Shown here: positions 8,757 through 20,192 of the stretch, in pieces
How the letters are laid out: each line of letters begins with the position of its first letter
Position numbering within the stretch: position 1 is the first letter of the stretch
DNA from: Physcomitrium patens
Lineage: Eukaryota; Streptophyta; Bryopsida; Funariales; Funariaceae
Length of the DNA stretch: 64,000 nucleotides
NCBI RefSeq assembly: GCF_000002425.4
Contig: NC_037255.1
Location: 2,797,847-2,861,846 of the forward strand
Reading direction: 5' to 3'
Position numbers and translations under genes: made by a program
Notes under the pieces: generated by a model
The model's database searches: none
The model's input: only the letters and a program-made list of their open reading frames with translations
Told to the model about the DNA's origin: nothing

Positions 8757-9865
8757 CCTTCTCAATCAAAGAAGAGGAGGTCCAAAGGTGGGGGGCCACA
8801 TCTCTACTATCCAAATCAAAAAATTCCTATTGAAGATTAAAGGTCTACAATCATGCTAAGCCTAAACTCGACTTTGAGGCTGAAAATATCTATAAATAAA
8901 AAACTAATAATTTTTTGGCAAAATTAATACCACCATTGTTTCTAAAATATATTTTTATCCTAAGATTTATTAATCACAATCCCAAATCCGAATTTCAAAT
9001 CATAAAAATCAATTAATTTACTAATTTAGTTGTAAGTTTTTACTATAATTCTAATTTTAATCAATCTACTTAAAGATCAGCAATAGTATTTGCCATCAAA
9101 GCCATCATTATCACCATTATTTAATTTAAAATTCCTTAAATACAAACTTTTAGTAAATCCAAGACCCAATTGTAATTTTGCCTTGAATTAATACACTTGT
9201 GATTTTTTTTTTATTTTTTTATTTATTTTTTTTTTCCTTCCAATTTTCAACTCCAAATAGTAATTAAAATCATTAAGAGAAGAATTCTACTACAAAAATT
9301 AGCTCACTTCTATTTTCTAGAATTTATCATAAATTTAACAATTAGACTTTATATTTTTAATCTATTTAAATTGTGGCATAAAATTTAAGCTTAAAAAAAT
9401 CTTAAAATTAAATAGGAAGAAAGAACAATTAGACCTAAGGGATTTTCTAACCATAGTCAAATTAGGAATTAGACTTGGGATTGAAAACTAAGATTGTGGA
9501 TTAATTCAATATATAATTTCTAGGACTTAGAAGAAAAATTCTACTAAAATTCTAACTTTAACATAAAAAAAATTTAAATGAGATCAAGAAAAAAAATCAT
9601 AGACCTTCTAAATTTATTATTTTTAGAATTTTAAACAATCACTTAATCTTAAAATTAAAAGAATCTACCTAATTAATAATCTAAAAATATAAATAAAGTC
9701 ATAAATAACTAAAAAAGCTAATTTGGATCCATAAGTTAATCATATTACGACTAAAATTTAATAAAAATATGTTAAAAATTAAAAAAGTGATTATAACTAA
9801 TTAGTAGAGCTATTATTTGTGCTCACAAGATACAAAAAAGTTATTTAGTAGGATGGAAATTAAAC
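8757..9865. other. AT-rich stretch, nothing recognised
   Basis: About 1.1 kb between the A1 and A3 LTRs. It is AT-rich with a T-rich run near 9207-9236, no long open frame, and no protein or LTR similarity I can recognise on either strand. It may be host intergenic DNA or an unrecognisably decayed element. Confidence 0.5.
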
Positions 9866-10389
9866 TGTCTTTCACTAAAATATATTCTCAAGAACACAAA
9901 GTTTGAAGAAAAAAATCTTTGATACATTCTTGAGTCTCTCAAAAGAACTAGAAAGTCATTCAAAGATGGTATAATATTAAACTAGAATAGCTACTATCAA
10001 AATTAAAAAAATTGGAAAGTCTTGAAACAAGAATAAAGACTAAAAAGACATTGAAAAAATAAAGAAGGATTTATTCTTGCCTCCATATATATTCTTAATT
10101 AGGAGTTATGTAGTGATGTCCTATAAGACCTCCAAAGTGTGTTGACTTTAGAAGACATGTATTTTAACTTGCAAACAAATTTTCTATATATATGCTATAT
10201 AATTAGTTTGTTCCATAAACTACCAATAGACTAAGTTTTTAACCTACCAATCAACTAAAAATACATGTAAAGCCAAAGCAATATCTATGAAGCTTCTAAG
10301 AAGCTTTTTAAAAAATATACTAAAATAAAACTAATTCTATGTACTTCTACTTAATCATATTAGGATAAATATGTATGTTCATGATATCA
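9866..10389 (-). repeat. A3 3' LTR
   Basis: Aligned by eye with the reverse complement of the A1 LTR (8205-8756). Shared stretches include CATATATATT, GACCTCCAA.GTGTTGACTTT, AAAGCAA..TCTA.GAAG.TTCTA.GAAGCTT and the terminal TCATGATATCA (A1: TGGCTGTGACA). The left edge (TGTC at 9866) is less certain than the right edge. Confidence 0.7.
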
Positions 10390-10422
10390 TCTTCCTATTT
10401 AGGGATAAGTCCCATAAGGATT

Positions 10423-10860
10423 GATTATTATATGTTGAGAACATCAAAGATATGGCAAATTGTGTTTATTACATACTTTGATCTTTGTTTTTTTTTTTAA
10501 AATAGTTGATAGGTCTTCTTAATCATTCATAATGTTTTATTTCAAGGTCAAAAGACCATCCTATTATTTGATTATTTTTGAGGCCTTTGTAACTTCTTTC
10601 AAATAAAATATTTGAAACATTGTTAGAATTTTTTTCTACCTCTAATAAAATCATTAGACATTGAGAGATTCTTCCAAGGTCATGATACTAAACATGTTAT
10701 ATCTTGCCATCTATTCAAGGTAAGACATGTTGTTCTTCACAATCTTCATCTTGATTATATTATCTTAAAAGATATGAAAATTGTAATGTCTTATTTGATA
10801 AGTCAATAAATAAAAACACTTGAGTTAAATTTATTGGTTGTTGCTTCTCCATCTCGTTAG
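10423..10860 (-). pseudogene. A3 extra gene in env position (decayed)
   Basis: Long nucleotide similarity to the reverse complement of the A1 extra gene runs across the whole segment. Examples are TTATTTGAT.ATT.TTGAGGCCTT, GTTTCTACCTCTA.TAAAATCA and AGACATGTTGTTCTTCA.AATCTTCATCT. The start-codon region is near 10856 (CTCCATCT). This third copy shows the gene is a stable part of family A. It is decayed and not translated into a usable frame. Confidence 0.75.
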
Positions 10861-11004
10861 TGTCACAAATATACTCAAGTTACAAATAAAGGTAGAAGAT
10901 AGAATATTATCTTCCTTGGATCTTGGTTCTATCATAATAAAGTTTAGTTAATCTTTATTATGATTTTTATAGATGTTATCAATTAAAAGCTTCAATTCTC
11001 TTTA

Positions 11005-14000
11005 CTGCATTTGGAAGATTCTTTGTTGGCTCTTGTGTATTTATTAATATCATATCTATGCTAATGAATAAGATATTTCAACCTATTTAGGTGTCGTCTT
11101 AAATCTAAAACTTCTTCTACCTCAAATTTTTGATTATTATCTACTTCTATAGGAAGAGGTGGCATTTGTCTTTTTCCTAAGATATTCATTATCATATATG
11201 GATTAAGAAGAGATATGTGAAATACAAGATAGTTCTTCATAGACTTTAGTAGATATAATCAATAAGCAACAAGATTGACTTGTTTACAAATAGAAAAAGG
11301 TCCAAGCCTACAATAGTCTAATTTGTCATAAAAACAAGTAGTCTTAATATTATGACAGAGTAATCATTTCTTGTCATCTATGTCGAATTGTGATTGTTCC
11401 TTGCAATAGGCATTTACATTAATATTTTTTTGTTCTTGAGCTCTTTTTAATTGCACCTTCATTATTGTATGTAGTTCTAACAAATAATTTGTCCAATCTG
11501 TTGTTGTAGGATTATCAACTTCAAAAAAGTCAAAAATATCAAATTATGAATGATAATTATAATTGGCAATAAAAGATATTTTTGAATATAAAATATATTA
11601 AATTATTATATGAAAAATTTACCAATGGTAAAAGAGTTGTTCAATCATCTTAATGATAATTAATGATACATCTTAAATATTGCTTGAGAACTTAATTCAT
11701 CCATTTTGTTTATCCATCAATTTGAAGATAAAATATCAAAGAGAGCTTTATATCTATCTTTAAAATCTTAAAAAGGATTCTTCAAAATCTTGATATAAAC
11801 TCATTTTGATAAAATAATCTACTATCACAAATATAAAATCATACAAACTTAAGATTAAAAGATTCATGATAAAATCCATAAAAATAAAAAACCATAATTG
11901 TTCCAAAATAGGTGATGGTTGAAGAATTCTATAAGGTCAATGATAAGGAGTTTTGGATCTTGAACAAATATCACATGATTTTACAAAGTCTTTGATTGCC
12001 TTTCATATTTGAGGCCATCAAAAATCTCTAAATATTAGCTACAAAGTCTTATTGTATCTAAAATGTCTAATTGTTGAAAAGTCATAATGAACTTGAAAAA
12101 TACATAATTATGTTTTGTCTTTTGGAATATATAATCATCCTTCAAAATAAAGTAGATTATTCTTGAATTCAAATTTGGAAGTATTATGAAACTCAAAAGA
12201 ATTATTCTTGATATCATAAAGATGAAGATCAAAAAACATACTTGATTGAATTATCTTCACAAAGGTTGAATTAAAAATCAATTTTGATTTTATTGCTCAA
12301 AGATTAAAAATTTTTGGCTTCAAGAAAATTATTCTTTGTTGATCAAAAGTTGCATCTCTTTTTTTTGGTGTAAGAAAAGAATGTTTAGAAAAGATATTTG
12401 ATAAATTTTGTTATTTTTTAAATCTATAGGTGATCTTAAAATCAAATCTTAATGAAGACATATTCCAATCGGCTTAGAAATAGTTCAAAATACATGTCAA
12501 TATGAAGTACTCAAGGTTCTTGTGATCTATATATACGATAACTAAATTAGAAGCATCTTCTATATAATGACATCATTTTAAAAATGAATCTATAATTATA
12601 AGCTCCTTGTAATAAATCTTGTAGTTAATCTCAATTGCTAAAAATTTCCTAAAATAAAAAACAACTAAATTAAATTTATCATCTACTCCTATTTGTGATA
12701 AAATAATATCTATAGCAAAATTACATGTATTTGTTTCTATGAAGAATGCATTAGAAAAATCAATGCAATATAAAATTGATACAAAAATAAATACTATCTT
12801 TAAAGTTTAAAATAATATTTCTACTTCTTTATTCTATTCAAATTTGTCTTTACATGTCAAACATATAAGAAAAGCCACAACTTGAAAAAAATTATTGATG
12901 AAGATTCAATAATAATAGGCAAATTCTAAAAACTATTGCATATCTTTGACTGTTTTTATGACCTTCCAATCTAAGATAATCTTCTTAGGATCCATCATTA
13001 ATCTTTTTTTGGAAATAATATATCTTAAAAAATCAAACTGAGTAGTATAGAATATACACTTTTTTATCTTTATATATAATCTTATATTTCTAAATTTTTG
13101 AAACACATGACAAATATGAAGTTTATGTTCTTCTATATTTTTAGAGTAGATGAAAATATCGTCTAAATAACAAACAAAAAAATCATCAAAAAACTCATGA
13201 AAGATATCATTCATGAAATATTGAAAAATAGTTGATACATTTGTGATTCCAAAAGGTATAATATTATATTTAAAATATCCATACTTGATTCAAAATAAAA
13301 TTTTCTATCACCTCTTATTTTAATACATACTAGATTATATGCTATTTATAGATCTTTGTTTAATTATATTGATCAAAAAGTCCTAAAATCAAAGATAAAA
13401 GATACCTAGTCTTGATGATGAACTTGTTGAGTCCTTGATAGTCTATTCACATCTATAGAGATTTGTCTTTTTTCTTCACAAATAAGATAGGAACCATGTA
13501 TGGATATTTTGAATGGCATATGAAATTTTTAGCCAAGTTCTCATTAATGTATTCTTTGAGTGCAATCAACTTGTTTTGTGATAGGCTATAGATTGGTCCA
13601 AATGGTGGTTGAGCTCTTTTGTGAAGATCAATAGAACAATCATAAGGACGATGCTTTGGAAGAATATCTGTATTCTTTTTTTCAAAAACATCTTAAAAAT
13701 CTTAATATTAATTAAGAATATCGCATGATATCTTTTCACCATTAGAGATGGATGTAGCATATATAACAAAAGATGACTCTACTTTTTTCACATGCATGAA
13801 ATCTCTTACACCTATTAGTAAAAATTTGAATGTACTTAGCTTATATTTTTTTATTTCACTATCAAAAATTTTGGATTAAATTATAAGAAAATTTAAGATT
13901 ATAAGAAATCCATTCTATGAAAGGATTAAATTTTTTAGCCGCAATAATACTAAAATAATTAGATTAAAAAAAGATCTTATTAGTTATAAATATTACAATA

Positions 14001-14597
14001 CTATTATGATCTTTAATTATTACATCTAAGGGAATAGTTTCATGAATAACATCTCTAAAAGACAACAAATGACCATCTATGTCTTCTATATGTATGAGTT
14101 TAGTTTTCTTGATTAAAGATATTTCTTGTTTTTTGACAAAGTCTTTGTTTATTAAGATCCTTACTATTAAGATAAGAAAGTCTCTACTACTCTTTTTTGA
14201 TCATTTTTTCCAAATATAACCAAAAATACTTCTATGAATGAATTCAAATCATAAAAGAGATGCGAATGCTTTTAAATGTGCAAACCAAAACAAAGTACTT
14301 CAAGATGGAAGTGCACCTATGAACTCAACTTAAATAATATCTATTAGATTATTAGAAGAGACGCAACTTCAAATAGACCTTGACTTGTTGCAAAAATCTC
14401 CAAAATTTTGATCTTATTTGATCAAACTTATTTGGCATACTAATCCATGTCTATATTATATTCATAGAAGTAAAGCTTTTTAGATTTGGTTGTAAAGTTG
14501 ATTTACTTGCTTCCTTCAAATGTAAAACTTCTTGTCATAGATTTTGAACTTCTTTTATAGGTGTAAGATTAGTCTTTCTATTATTGAAATTGATTAT
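11005..14597 (-). pseudogene. A3 gag-pol remains
   Basis: Domain order on the minus strand, located by similarity to A1/A2: chromodomain about 11005-11145, integrase 11180-12330, RNase H 12360-12900, RT 12900-13620 (YLDD context CYLDDIFIYSKN and MDPKK visible), protease 13780-14150, and the zinc-knuckle/gag end from 14170. It is heavily AT-shifted and has many breaks. Confidence 0.8.
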
Positions 14598-15391
14598 TGT
14601 GATTGCTCGTTTTACTTATTCCGGAAGAAACCTCCGAGAATAAACCCGTATAGAGAGATTCGAACATGAGGAATGACTAGTTGCTTAAGCATTCACGTTA
14701 GGGTCACACAATCAATTACCTCTTGAATGTATTATCTCTATTTCCAATATTTGAACACACAAGGAAACTACAATCTCCTCCTTCACATTATCAGTCTCTT
14801 CCTTACAACAATTCAGTCATACCAATAACTGCTATTTCCACCAATATATTCACCCTCATAATCTCCAACTGTAATACTACGCCCTCATAGCTTTCAGCAC
14901 ACAATTATCCTCGTTCCAATCACTGGAATTCTTCACACAGAACTGCCATTCATATTACAATGTTTCATACAAACACAGACTCATTCTTTTTGCTGAACTA
15001 CAATCAGATTTGAGCATTCAATCTTTCTTCTTTTCAAATAATACCAATCACCTTTCCATTCTATAATTCACTTCACAATATTCAGAAACTCTCAATCCTC
15101 TTATTCAAAGAAAATAACAAACAAAAGAAAAGAGGTAGCACCAAGCTTACCCCAGCTCACAACTCTCACAGTCTGGCCCTCGGCTCAGTATTATCGCAGT
15201 CTAGTCTTTTCTTCCCCTCTCCCATCCTCCTTATACTACCCTGAGATACCAACTCCTATACTACAGATGATAACTACTTTTCCTGACTATTCATCCATTC
15301 TACCTGTTGAACCACCTTTTCAGCAGTTATCTATCCTTGTTTACACTATACATTAGATATCTACATTCTGAAAATAACTAATTATTCTACA
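14598..15391 (-). repeat. C1 3' LTR
   Basis: It starts TGTGATTGCTC and ends ATTCTACA on the + strand, and matches 20193-20986 throughout. Confidence 0.92.
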
Positions 15392-15499
15392 TAGCCCCAT
15401 TCCTAACTGTGCAGTGTCCTCGCAAACACTTAATTGATACCTATCTAAAAATTATATAACAAAACTCTACAAAAATTGCAATCTCTCTGGCCTATCTAA
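15392..15499 (-). promoter_or_regulatory. C1 3' untranslated region with purine-rich tract
   Basis: The minus-strand sequence ends TTAGGAATGGGGCTA directly before the LTR start, the expected place of the plus-strand primer. Confidence 0.55.
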
Positions 15500-15980
15500 T
15501 TAATCAATTGCTGTAGTATCTGTTATTGGTTCCATTGATTCTAGTTCCAACTGCAAATCTTCATCCTCCTCCAGTCCTTCCATCAGCTCCTGCCTCAACT
15601 GAGCTGAAAGGTCTTCATTATACTTGCCCAGTTCATGGACTTGAGCTTCCAATTTCAGGATCTGGGCATCTCTCAATTCCAACTTGCGCTGAAAGTGACT
15701 CCTCTCTTTTGCAACTTCTAGAACTGGCAACGTCGATACTTATGCTTGATCAATATTGACTAAATCCTCTGCCAATCTTATCACCTCGGCATTCAAGGCC
15801 TCAATTTCAGCCCTTAACCGCTCCGTTTCACATCTGTATTGGTCACTCAATACCAATTTTTCTTACGCAAATAACTCCGTCTTTTCTCGTTCCATTACCA
15901 ACTGACCCTTCACTTTTTCCAGTTCCAAAATTGAACGACTGCGAGCCCGGAATAGTTCTTGCCTTTGGGTCTCCACCATG
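15500..15980 (-). pseudogene. C1 3' coiled-coil reading frame
   Basis: Downstream of the RT remnant and upstream of the 3' LTR, the minus strand reads a protein-like stretch dominated by heptad repeats of Leu/Ile with Glu, Lys, Arg and Gln: SILELEKVKGQLVMEREKTE, CETERLRAEIEALNAEVIRLAEDL, LELRDAQILKLEAQVHELG. It closes with an acidic end (GLEEDEDLQLELESMEP). It matches no pol domain. It may be a family-specific 3' gene or a captured host fragment. C2 and C3 cannot settle this because B2 cuts C3 before its 3' end and the end of C2 lies outside the window. Confidence 0.6.
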
Positions 15981-16236
15981 CATTCTCTTCCTTGTGACTA
16001 GCTCCTCACTGTTAACTCTTAACTGGAACTACTACTCTCAAAAACACAAGAAATATAAGAAAATGGCACTCCAACCAATCCAAAACAACACCACAAAATG
16101 ACTTTAACTGATGCCCCACTCCTATTCTTTTACCTAGTGGTGATAATAACAATATGTTACCCATACTGTCCGTGAAAGGTAATGAGAAGTAATCTTTCTT
16201 AGTGGCTGCATTAAGTTTCCAAAAATCCTGACAAAT

Positions 16237-16941
16237 TCAGATTTTGCAATTTTTTTTCGACACCATCACAATTGGAGAAATCCACTCACTATTTGGTACT
16301 GGGTAAATAAAACCAACCGCAAGAAGCTTGTGCAATTCCTCCTTCACTATGAGGGAATATTTAGGATTAAGGCGATGTTGCCTCTGCCATACCGGTTTAG
16401 CGTTCTCCTCTAAAATGATACGATGCTCACAGACTTCAGCGGGAATACTTTTTAAATTATCATAAGTCCAAGCAAAAGCAGATTTATGATGTAAGAAAAA
16501 TTCGGTCCAGCAGGTCAATTCTTGTTCCTTAATACCTTTGTAGATCTTAATTGTCCGAGGTTCTGCTATGGTCGCCAAATTGATAGTTTGACATAAAGAT
16601 ACAACGGCGATGTTCTGTTTCAACCCCTGCGCTGGTTTAAAGTCAGTCGGTAAGTTTGACATGTATGAAGAACTAAATCTTGTGTCCAGGGCACTAATAT
16701 GGTGCACACCATACTTGGTCATCCAATCAGTACTAACATAATTCGAGTTTTTCGAGTCCGTCGGGTATATCAAGTACTCCCCCGGGCCTCCACATTGATA
16801 CACTACTCCAAGGTGTAGTGCTGCCTCCGTGGACGCCTCCGTAATTGGTGCTAGTGCATCATCATCGAAGCTAAGCTCATCGTCCGATGTTAATTCAGAT
16901 GTTGGCAATTGAGACTCTCCATGATATTGTACCGGGTACAT
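16237..16941 (-). CDS. C1 protease-RT linker and RT N-terminus
   Basis: 234 residues. An acidic linker (TSDDELSFDDD) and YQCGGPGEYLIYP precede an RT entry block typical of plant gypsy pol: FFLHHKSAFAWTYDNLKSIPAEVCEHRI, NPKYSLIVKEELHKLL..GFIYPV, SPIVMV. The remainder of RT, RNase H and integrase found in C3 are missing from C1. Confidence 0.83.
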   Translation of the reverse strand: MYPVQYHGESQLPTSELTSDDELSFDDDALAPITEASTEAALHLGVVYQCGGPGEYLIYPTDSKNSNYVSTDWMTKYGVHHISALDTRFSSSYMSNLPTDFKPAQGLKQNIAVVSLCQTINLATIAEPRTIKIYKGIKEQELTCWTEFFLHHKSAFAWTYDNLKSIPAEVCEHRIILEENAKPVWQRQHRLNPKYSLIVKEELHKLLAVGFIYPVPNSEWISPIVMVSKKNCKI

Positions 16942-17070
16942 CTATAGAACAATCTGGTCTCGACCTTTTCCAATTGTCAATGTACCTTGGCCCCAATCAT
17001 TCTTAGCTTTGGCTTGATAATGCTAAGGTCTGCCCAATAAAATGGGATACGATAACGTAGAACTCTGTAA

Positions 17071-17604
17071 TCAAAATATAATATAATCGATTTTGTATGT
17101 CAATCCCGTGATTACAATGGCAATATTGCATAAGATTTCCATTGGCTTTATCCGACTATGATCTGCCATTCGTAAGACCAATATCGTAGGTAGCAATTGA
17201 TTTAGATCCAAGTCCTCCATTGTATCCACGTTCATTAAATTCACACTCGAGCCACCATCGACTTGTACTCTTGGAATTAAAATGCCATCGATTGATACAT
17301 CGATTGTTGGTGATCCCGGATCTAAGTTTAAGCTAACTTCATGAATTTCTTTAGTGTGAGATCTTTGTCGTATTAACGCTGAATTCAATGTAGATCGACA
17401 TTTCAATGCTACAGCCAAAAGTTGCTTCATTGTAATTGAAGGCTGAATAACATCCAAATCCCTCAGAATGTCGTATGGTTCTATATTGAGAGTAATTTCC
17501 GATGCTCTTTTGCATTTCATTGGTTTCAATTTTACTCCGTTTGGCTGCAATTCCTTCCTGGCGATTAAGATTTCCGTTAGTAACTTCGCCAACTTGTCTA
17601 CCAC
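17071..17604 (-). CDS. C1 protease
   Basis: Retropepsin-type domain with VDGGSSVNLM (active-site D-G-G) at about residues 114-124 and flap and hydrophobic strands after it (LVLRMADHSRIKPMEIL, GLTYKIDYIIF). It is preceded by a conserved element-specific stretch (KRASEITLNIEPYDILRDLD, SITMKQLLAVA) also seen in C2, C3 and C4. It processes Gag-Pol. Confidence 0.82.
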   Translation of the reverse strand: MVDKLAKLLTEILIARKELQPNGVKLKPMKCKRASEITLNIEPYDILRDLDVIQPSITMKQLLAVALKCRSTLNSALIRQRSHTKEIHEVSLNLDPGSPTIDVSIDGILIPRVQVDGGSSVNLMNVDTMEDLDLNQLLPTILVLRMADHSRIKPMEILCNIAIVITGLTYKIDYIIF

Positions 17605-17994
17605 TAAAAGTTCCTTTAATGCGTAAGATCTTTTATTGGGCTATACAGGTATTGGTACTTGGTTAATTGGGATCGATCTTGATGGTCCCGATAAATTGGC
17701 ACGTGGGACTGAATTGGGTTCCTAAGTCGGTTGAGGTCTCAATATTGGGATACGTCCCAATACTGATATTGGTTCGTTTAGCCCCGTGGATGGCACTACT
17801 TGCTCACCTGCGATTGGTTCATCCATATCTTGAATTGAATTCTTGTCTTTTTGTTGGCCTCTGGTAAGCACTGTGTTCACCACCTCGACACGATGTACTG
17901 GTGAGTCTCATTGAACAGGGCCTTTGTCCTCCGTCGGTTGGCTTGTTTGTATTTGCTGATCCCAGTTATTATAATTAAAGGGCACATTGTACTG

Positions 17995-18288
17995 CTAATA
18001 AGTGTAACCAGACTGCTTACAATTTCCACATATTGGAGCATAGTCATCACTGGCCCTTGGATTAGGACATTCATTGGCATAATGACCAATTTGTCTACAA
18101 TGATAGCCACAAAGTGGTCTCCTGCCAACTCCTTCAGGGATATTGGATGTCTCTACGGGTATATAACGGCTAGATCTGTTCCATGTCGGATGAGTAAAGG
18201 ATCCTGATTGATCCATTGTTACTGTAGAGTCTGGCATTGGCTTCATCATGGGTGGATATTGATGGTATCCTGGTTGGTTCATCGCCAA
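17995..18288 (-). CDS. C1 gag, second pair of zinc knuckles
   Basis: A Pro/Gln-rich linker is followed by HCRQIGHYANEC and CGNCKQSGYTY..QC, two further knuckle-type motifs. The same second pair occurs in C2 (47220-47350) and C3 (51290-51425), so a four-knuckle Gag is a family trait. Confidence 0.8.
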   Translation of the reverse strand: MAMNQPGYHQYPPMMKPMPDSTVTMDQSGSFTHPTWNRSSRYIPVETSNIPEGVGRRPLCGYHCRQIGHYANECPNPRASDDYAPICGNCKQSGYTY

Positions 18289-18474
18289 TCTGTGAATATT
18301 AGATATACCTTCTTGGTGAAATTCAGAGTTGAGGAAATTAGAATAATTCTTGTTTTATTTATTTGCTCAATTTCCATTCCAGCCAAACTTATTATTCATC
18401 TGTACTTGATTGACATCCCACAAAGTTGGTTGGATCATTATCTGGTTACTGAGTTGTTGTTGCTTCCGTAAATT

Positions 18475-19083
18475 CTAACAGTTGGTAGTAAAATGCTTGC
18501 TCCTACAAAAGGTACATTGTATAGTCATTTGGGGTGGTGAAAGACATTCTGTTACTAAATGACCTTGCCCCTTACAATTGCTGCACCAAACATTGGGATG
18601 CATATTGGTTGGTTTATGTCTTTTTTCTTTATCCTTGGCCAAATTCAGAGCCAATTCATCCATTTTTTTCGTCAATGTTAACAACAATGATTCATTGGGA
18701 TCCCTTGATATCAATGTATTTGGCAATTCCTTTGTAGGTATTGGTTTCTGATACATGGAATAAGGTGCATACAAGTGTGATGATGATGGTGGTACAGCTT
18801 GCAATAGAACGGCATCCACTATTCCCTGTGGAATTGTACCATAATCATTCCTTCCCAGATAACTTCCCGATGCGTCATTCCAATTTGCCATTTGATAACC
18901 TCCTTGAGATGGAATCATCATGGCTCTTATTGTTAAGTTCTGGTCATAGTGACATTCCTCCCATACTTTTGCTCGCTCAAGAGATGATGCAATGGTAGCT
19001 GATTGGACCTCCTTTACAAACATTTTCAATTCTGGTGGGTGTAGTCTATTAACCAATATGGACAACACAAATGATTCCAACAT
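18475..19083 (-). CDS. C1 gag, middle part with first pair of zinc knuckles
   Basis: 202 residues. It starts in the capsid C-terminus (SILVNRLHPPELKMFVKEVQ), continues through a Gln/Pro/Ser-rich linker and the conserved LTLTKKMDELALNLAKDKEKRHKPTN, and ends with two CCHC motifs: CSNCKGQGHLVTEC and CTFCRSKHFTTNC. These bind RNA. A second pair of knuckles follows about 60 residues later at 17995-18288. Confidence 0.85.
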   Translation of the reverse strand: MLESFVLSILVNRLHPPELKMFVKEVQSATIASSLERAKVWEECHYDQNLTIRAMMIPSQGGYQMANWNDASGSYLGRNDYGTIPQGIVDAVLLQAVPPSSSHLYAPYSMYQKPIPTKELPNTLISRDPNESLLLTLTKKMDELALNLAKDKEKRHKPTNMHPNVWCSNCKGQGHLVTECLSPPQMTIQCTFCRSKHFTTNC

Positions 19084-19254
19084 TTGATTATTTGGCCATT
19101 TTCAAAGTATATCCGCTACATGACCATAATATGACTGTATCGCTTCCCCTGGTACCATTCTGCTATTCATTAATTTTTTTCTAAGATGTTCTTCAAAACC
19201 AATTAGTCAAAAATGGGCTAAAAATGTATTTTTCAATGCCTCCCAATTAATAAA

Positions 19255-19752
19255 TTATTCCACAGGTTGGCGGTTATACCACTCAAACGCTGTGTCTTTC
19301 AATGTCGCTGGCAGCCATCTCAACCAAATATCTTCTGTTCTTCTATTATTGGCTACACATGCCGTCAAGAATTGAGACAAATGTTGATCTGGATCTGCAC
19401 CTAGCAAACCCCAAAAAATAGGTAATGGCATGATGCTAGTCGTTTGATCGCCGACTGCACCCATTTGAACTGTAATCGGAACTACTGGTCCTCCAGACAT
19501 CATTAAAGATGCCGGTGTTCTGCTCAATTTCTTATTAAAATAAAAACTGTCTCCTGCAAAAGTCTTTTTTGGACTTCCACGCCTTCCCGATTGACTATTA
19601 TTATCTCCAAATAATTTTACTAATTGAATATGAGATGAAAACGATAGATTTTGATATACTCTGAATTGGTCTTTATTGGCAAGTGATTTATGCCGATCTT
19701 CAGAACCAGTCTTATTAGGATTGGACATATTTCCAATTGAGAAGATATCCAA
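19255..19752 (-). CDS. C1 gag, capsid N-terminal part
   Basis: 165 residues including MGAVGDQTTSIMPLPIFWG, GADPDQHLSQFLTACVANNRRTEDIWLRWLPATLKDTAFEWY. The pattern of an R.W...L...A..W fold is typical of retrotransposon Gag. The copies at 49610-50086 (C3) and 45416-46243 (C2) are homologous. The leader (19753-20192) upstream holds no recognised gene. Confidence 0.82.
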   Translation of the reverse strand: MDIFSIGNMSNPNKTGSEDRHKSLANKDQFRVYQNLSFSSHIQLVKLFGDNNSQSGRRGSPKKTFAGDSFYFNKKLSRTPASLMMSGGPVVPITVQMGAVGDQTTSIMPLPIFWGLLGADPDQHLSQFLTACVANNRRTEDIWLRWLPATLKDTAFEWYNRQPVE

Positions 19753-20171
19753 TGGAATACCTTATTCCTCTATGCCTTCCTTGTTTTTCGTTAACGGCTT
19801 CGAGAGGTTTGCTGGACTATTAGCAGCGCTCCCCGCGAGTGCTCTTGGTAATTTCTTTAACGGTATGTACTTCTGAAATATTAGAGGTCGATCATCTTCT
19901 AGGTACGATTGACTATGCCGACAGGCATGCAATCACGGCTTAATCCAACTTTGTCGATGCTTCTTTTTTAATTTGTGATCTCGCTCATTATGCAACAAAT
20001 TTCTTGCTTGCGATCTCTCTATTCTTTCCTTTGATTGCTTTATTCTCTTTGCTGTTAAATTCTCATTCTTAATAACCATACTCTTTCTTCAAACACTACT
20101 GAAATCGTCTTCCATTGCCAATTTTCTCACACGTTTGGTAATTAATTCTTAACACTCAAAGCTATTATCAC

Positions 20172-20189
20172 TCCCTGGCAGCGGCGTCA
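20172..20189 (-). promoter_or_regulatory. C1 primer-binding site (tRNA-Asp type)
   Basis: Minus-strand TGACGCCGCTGCCAGGGA, three bases inside the LTR. With C2 (TGGCACCGCTATCGAGGA) and C3 (TGGCGTCGCTGTCGAGGA) the shared form is TGGCGCCGCTGYCGAGGA, close to the plant Asp tRNA 3' end used by Athila/Tat elements (TGGCGCCGTTGCCGGGGA from memory). Confidence 0.8.
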
Positions 20190-20192
20190 AAA

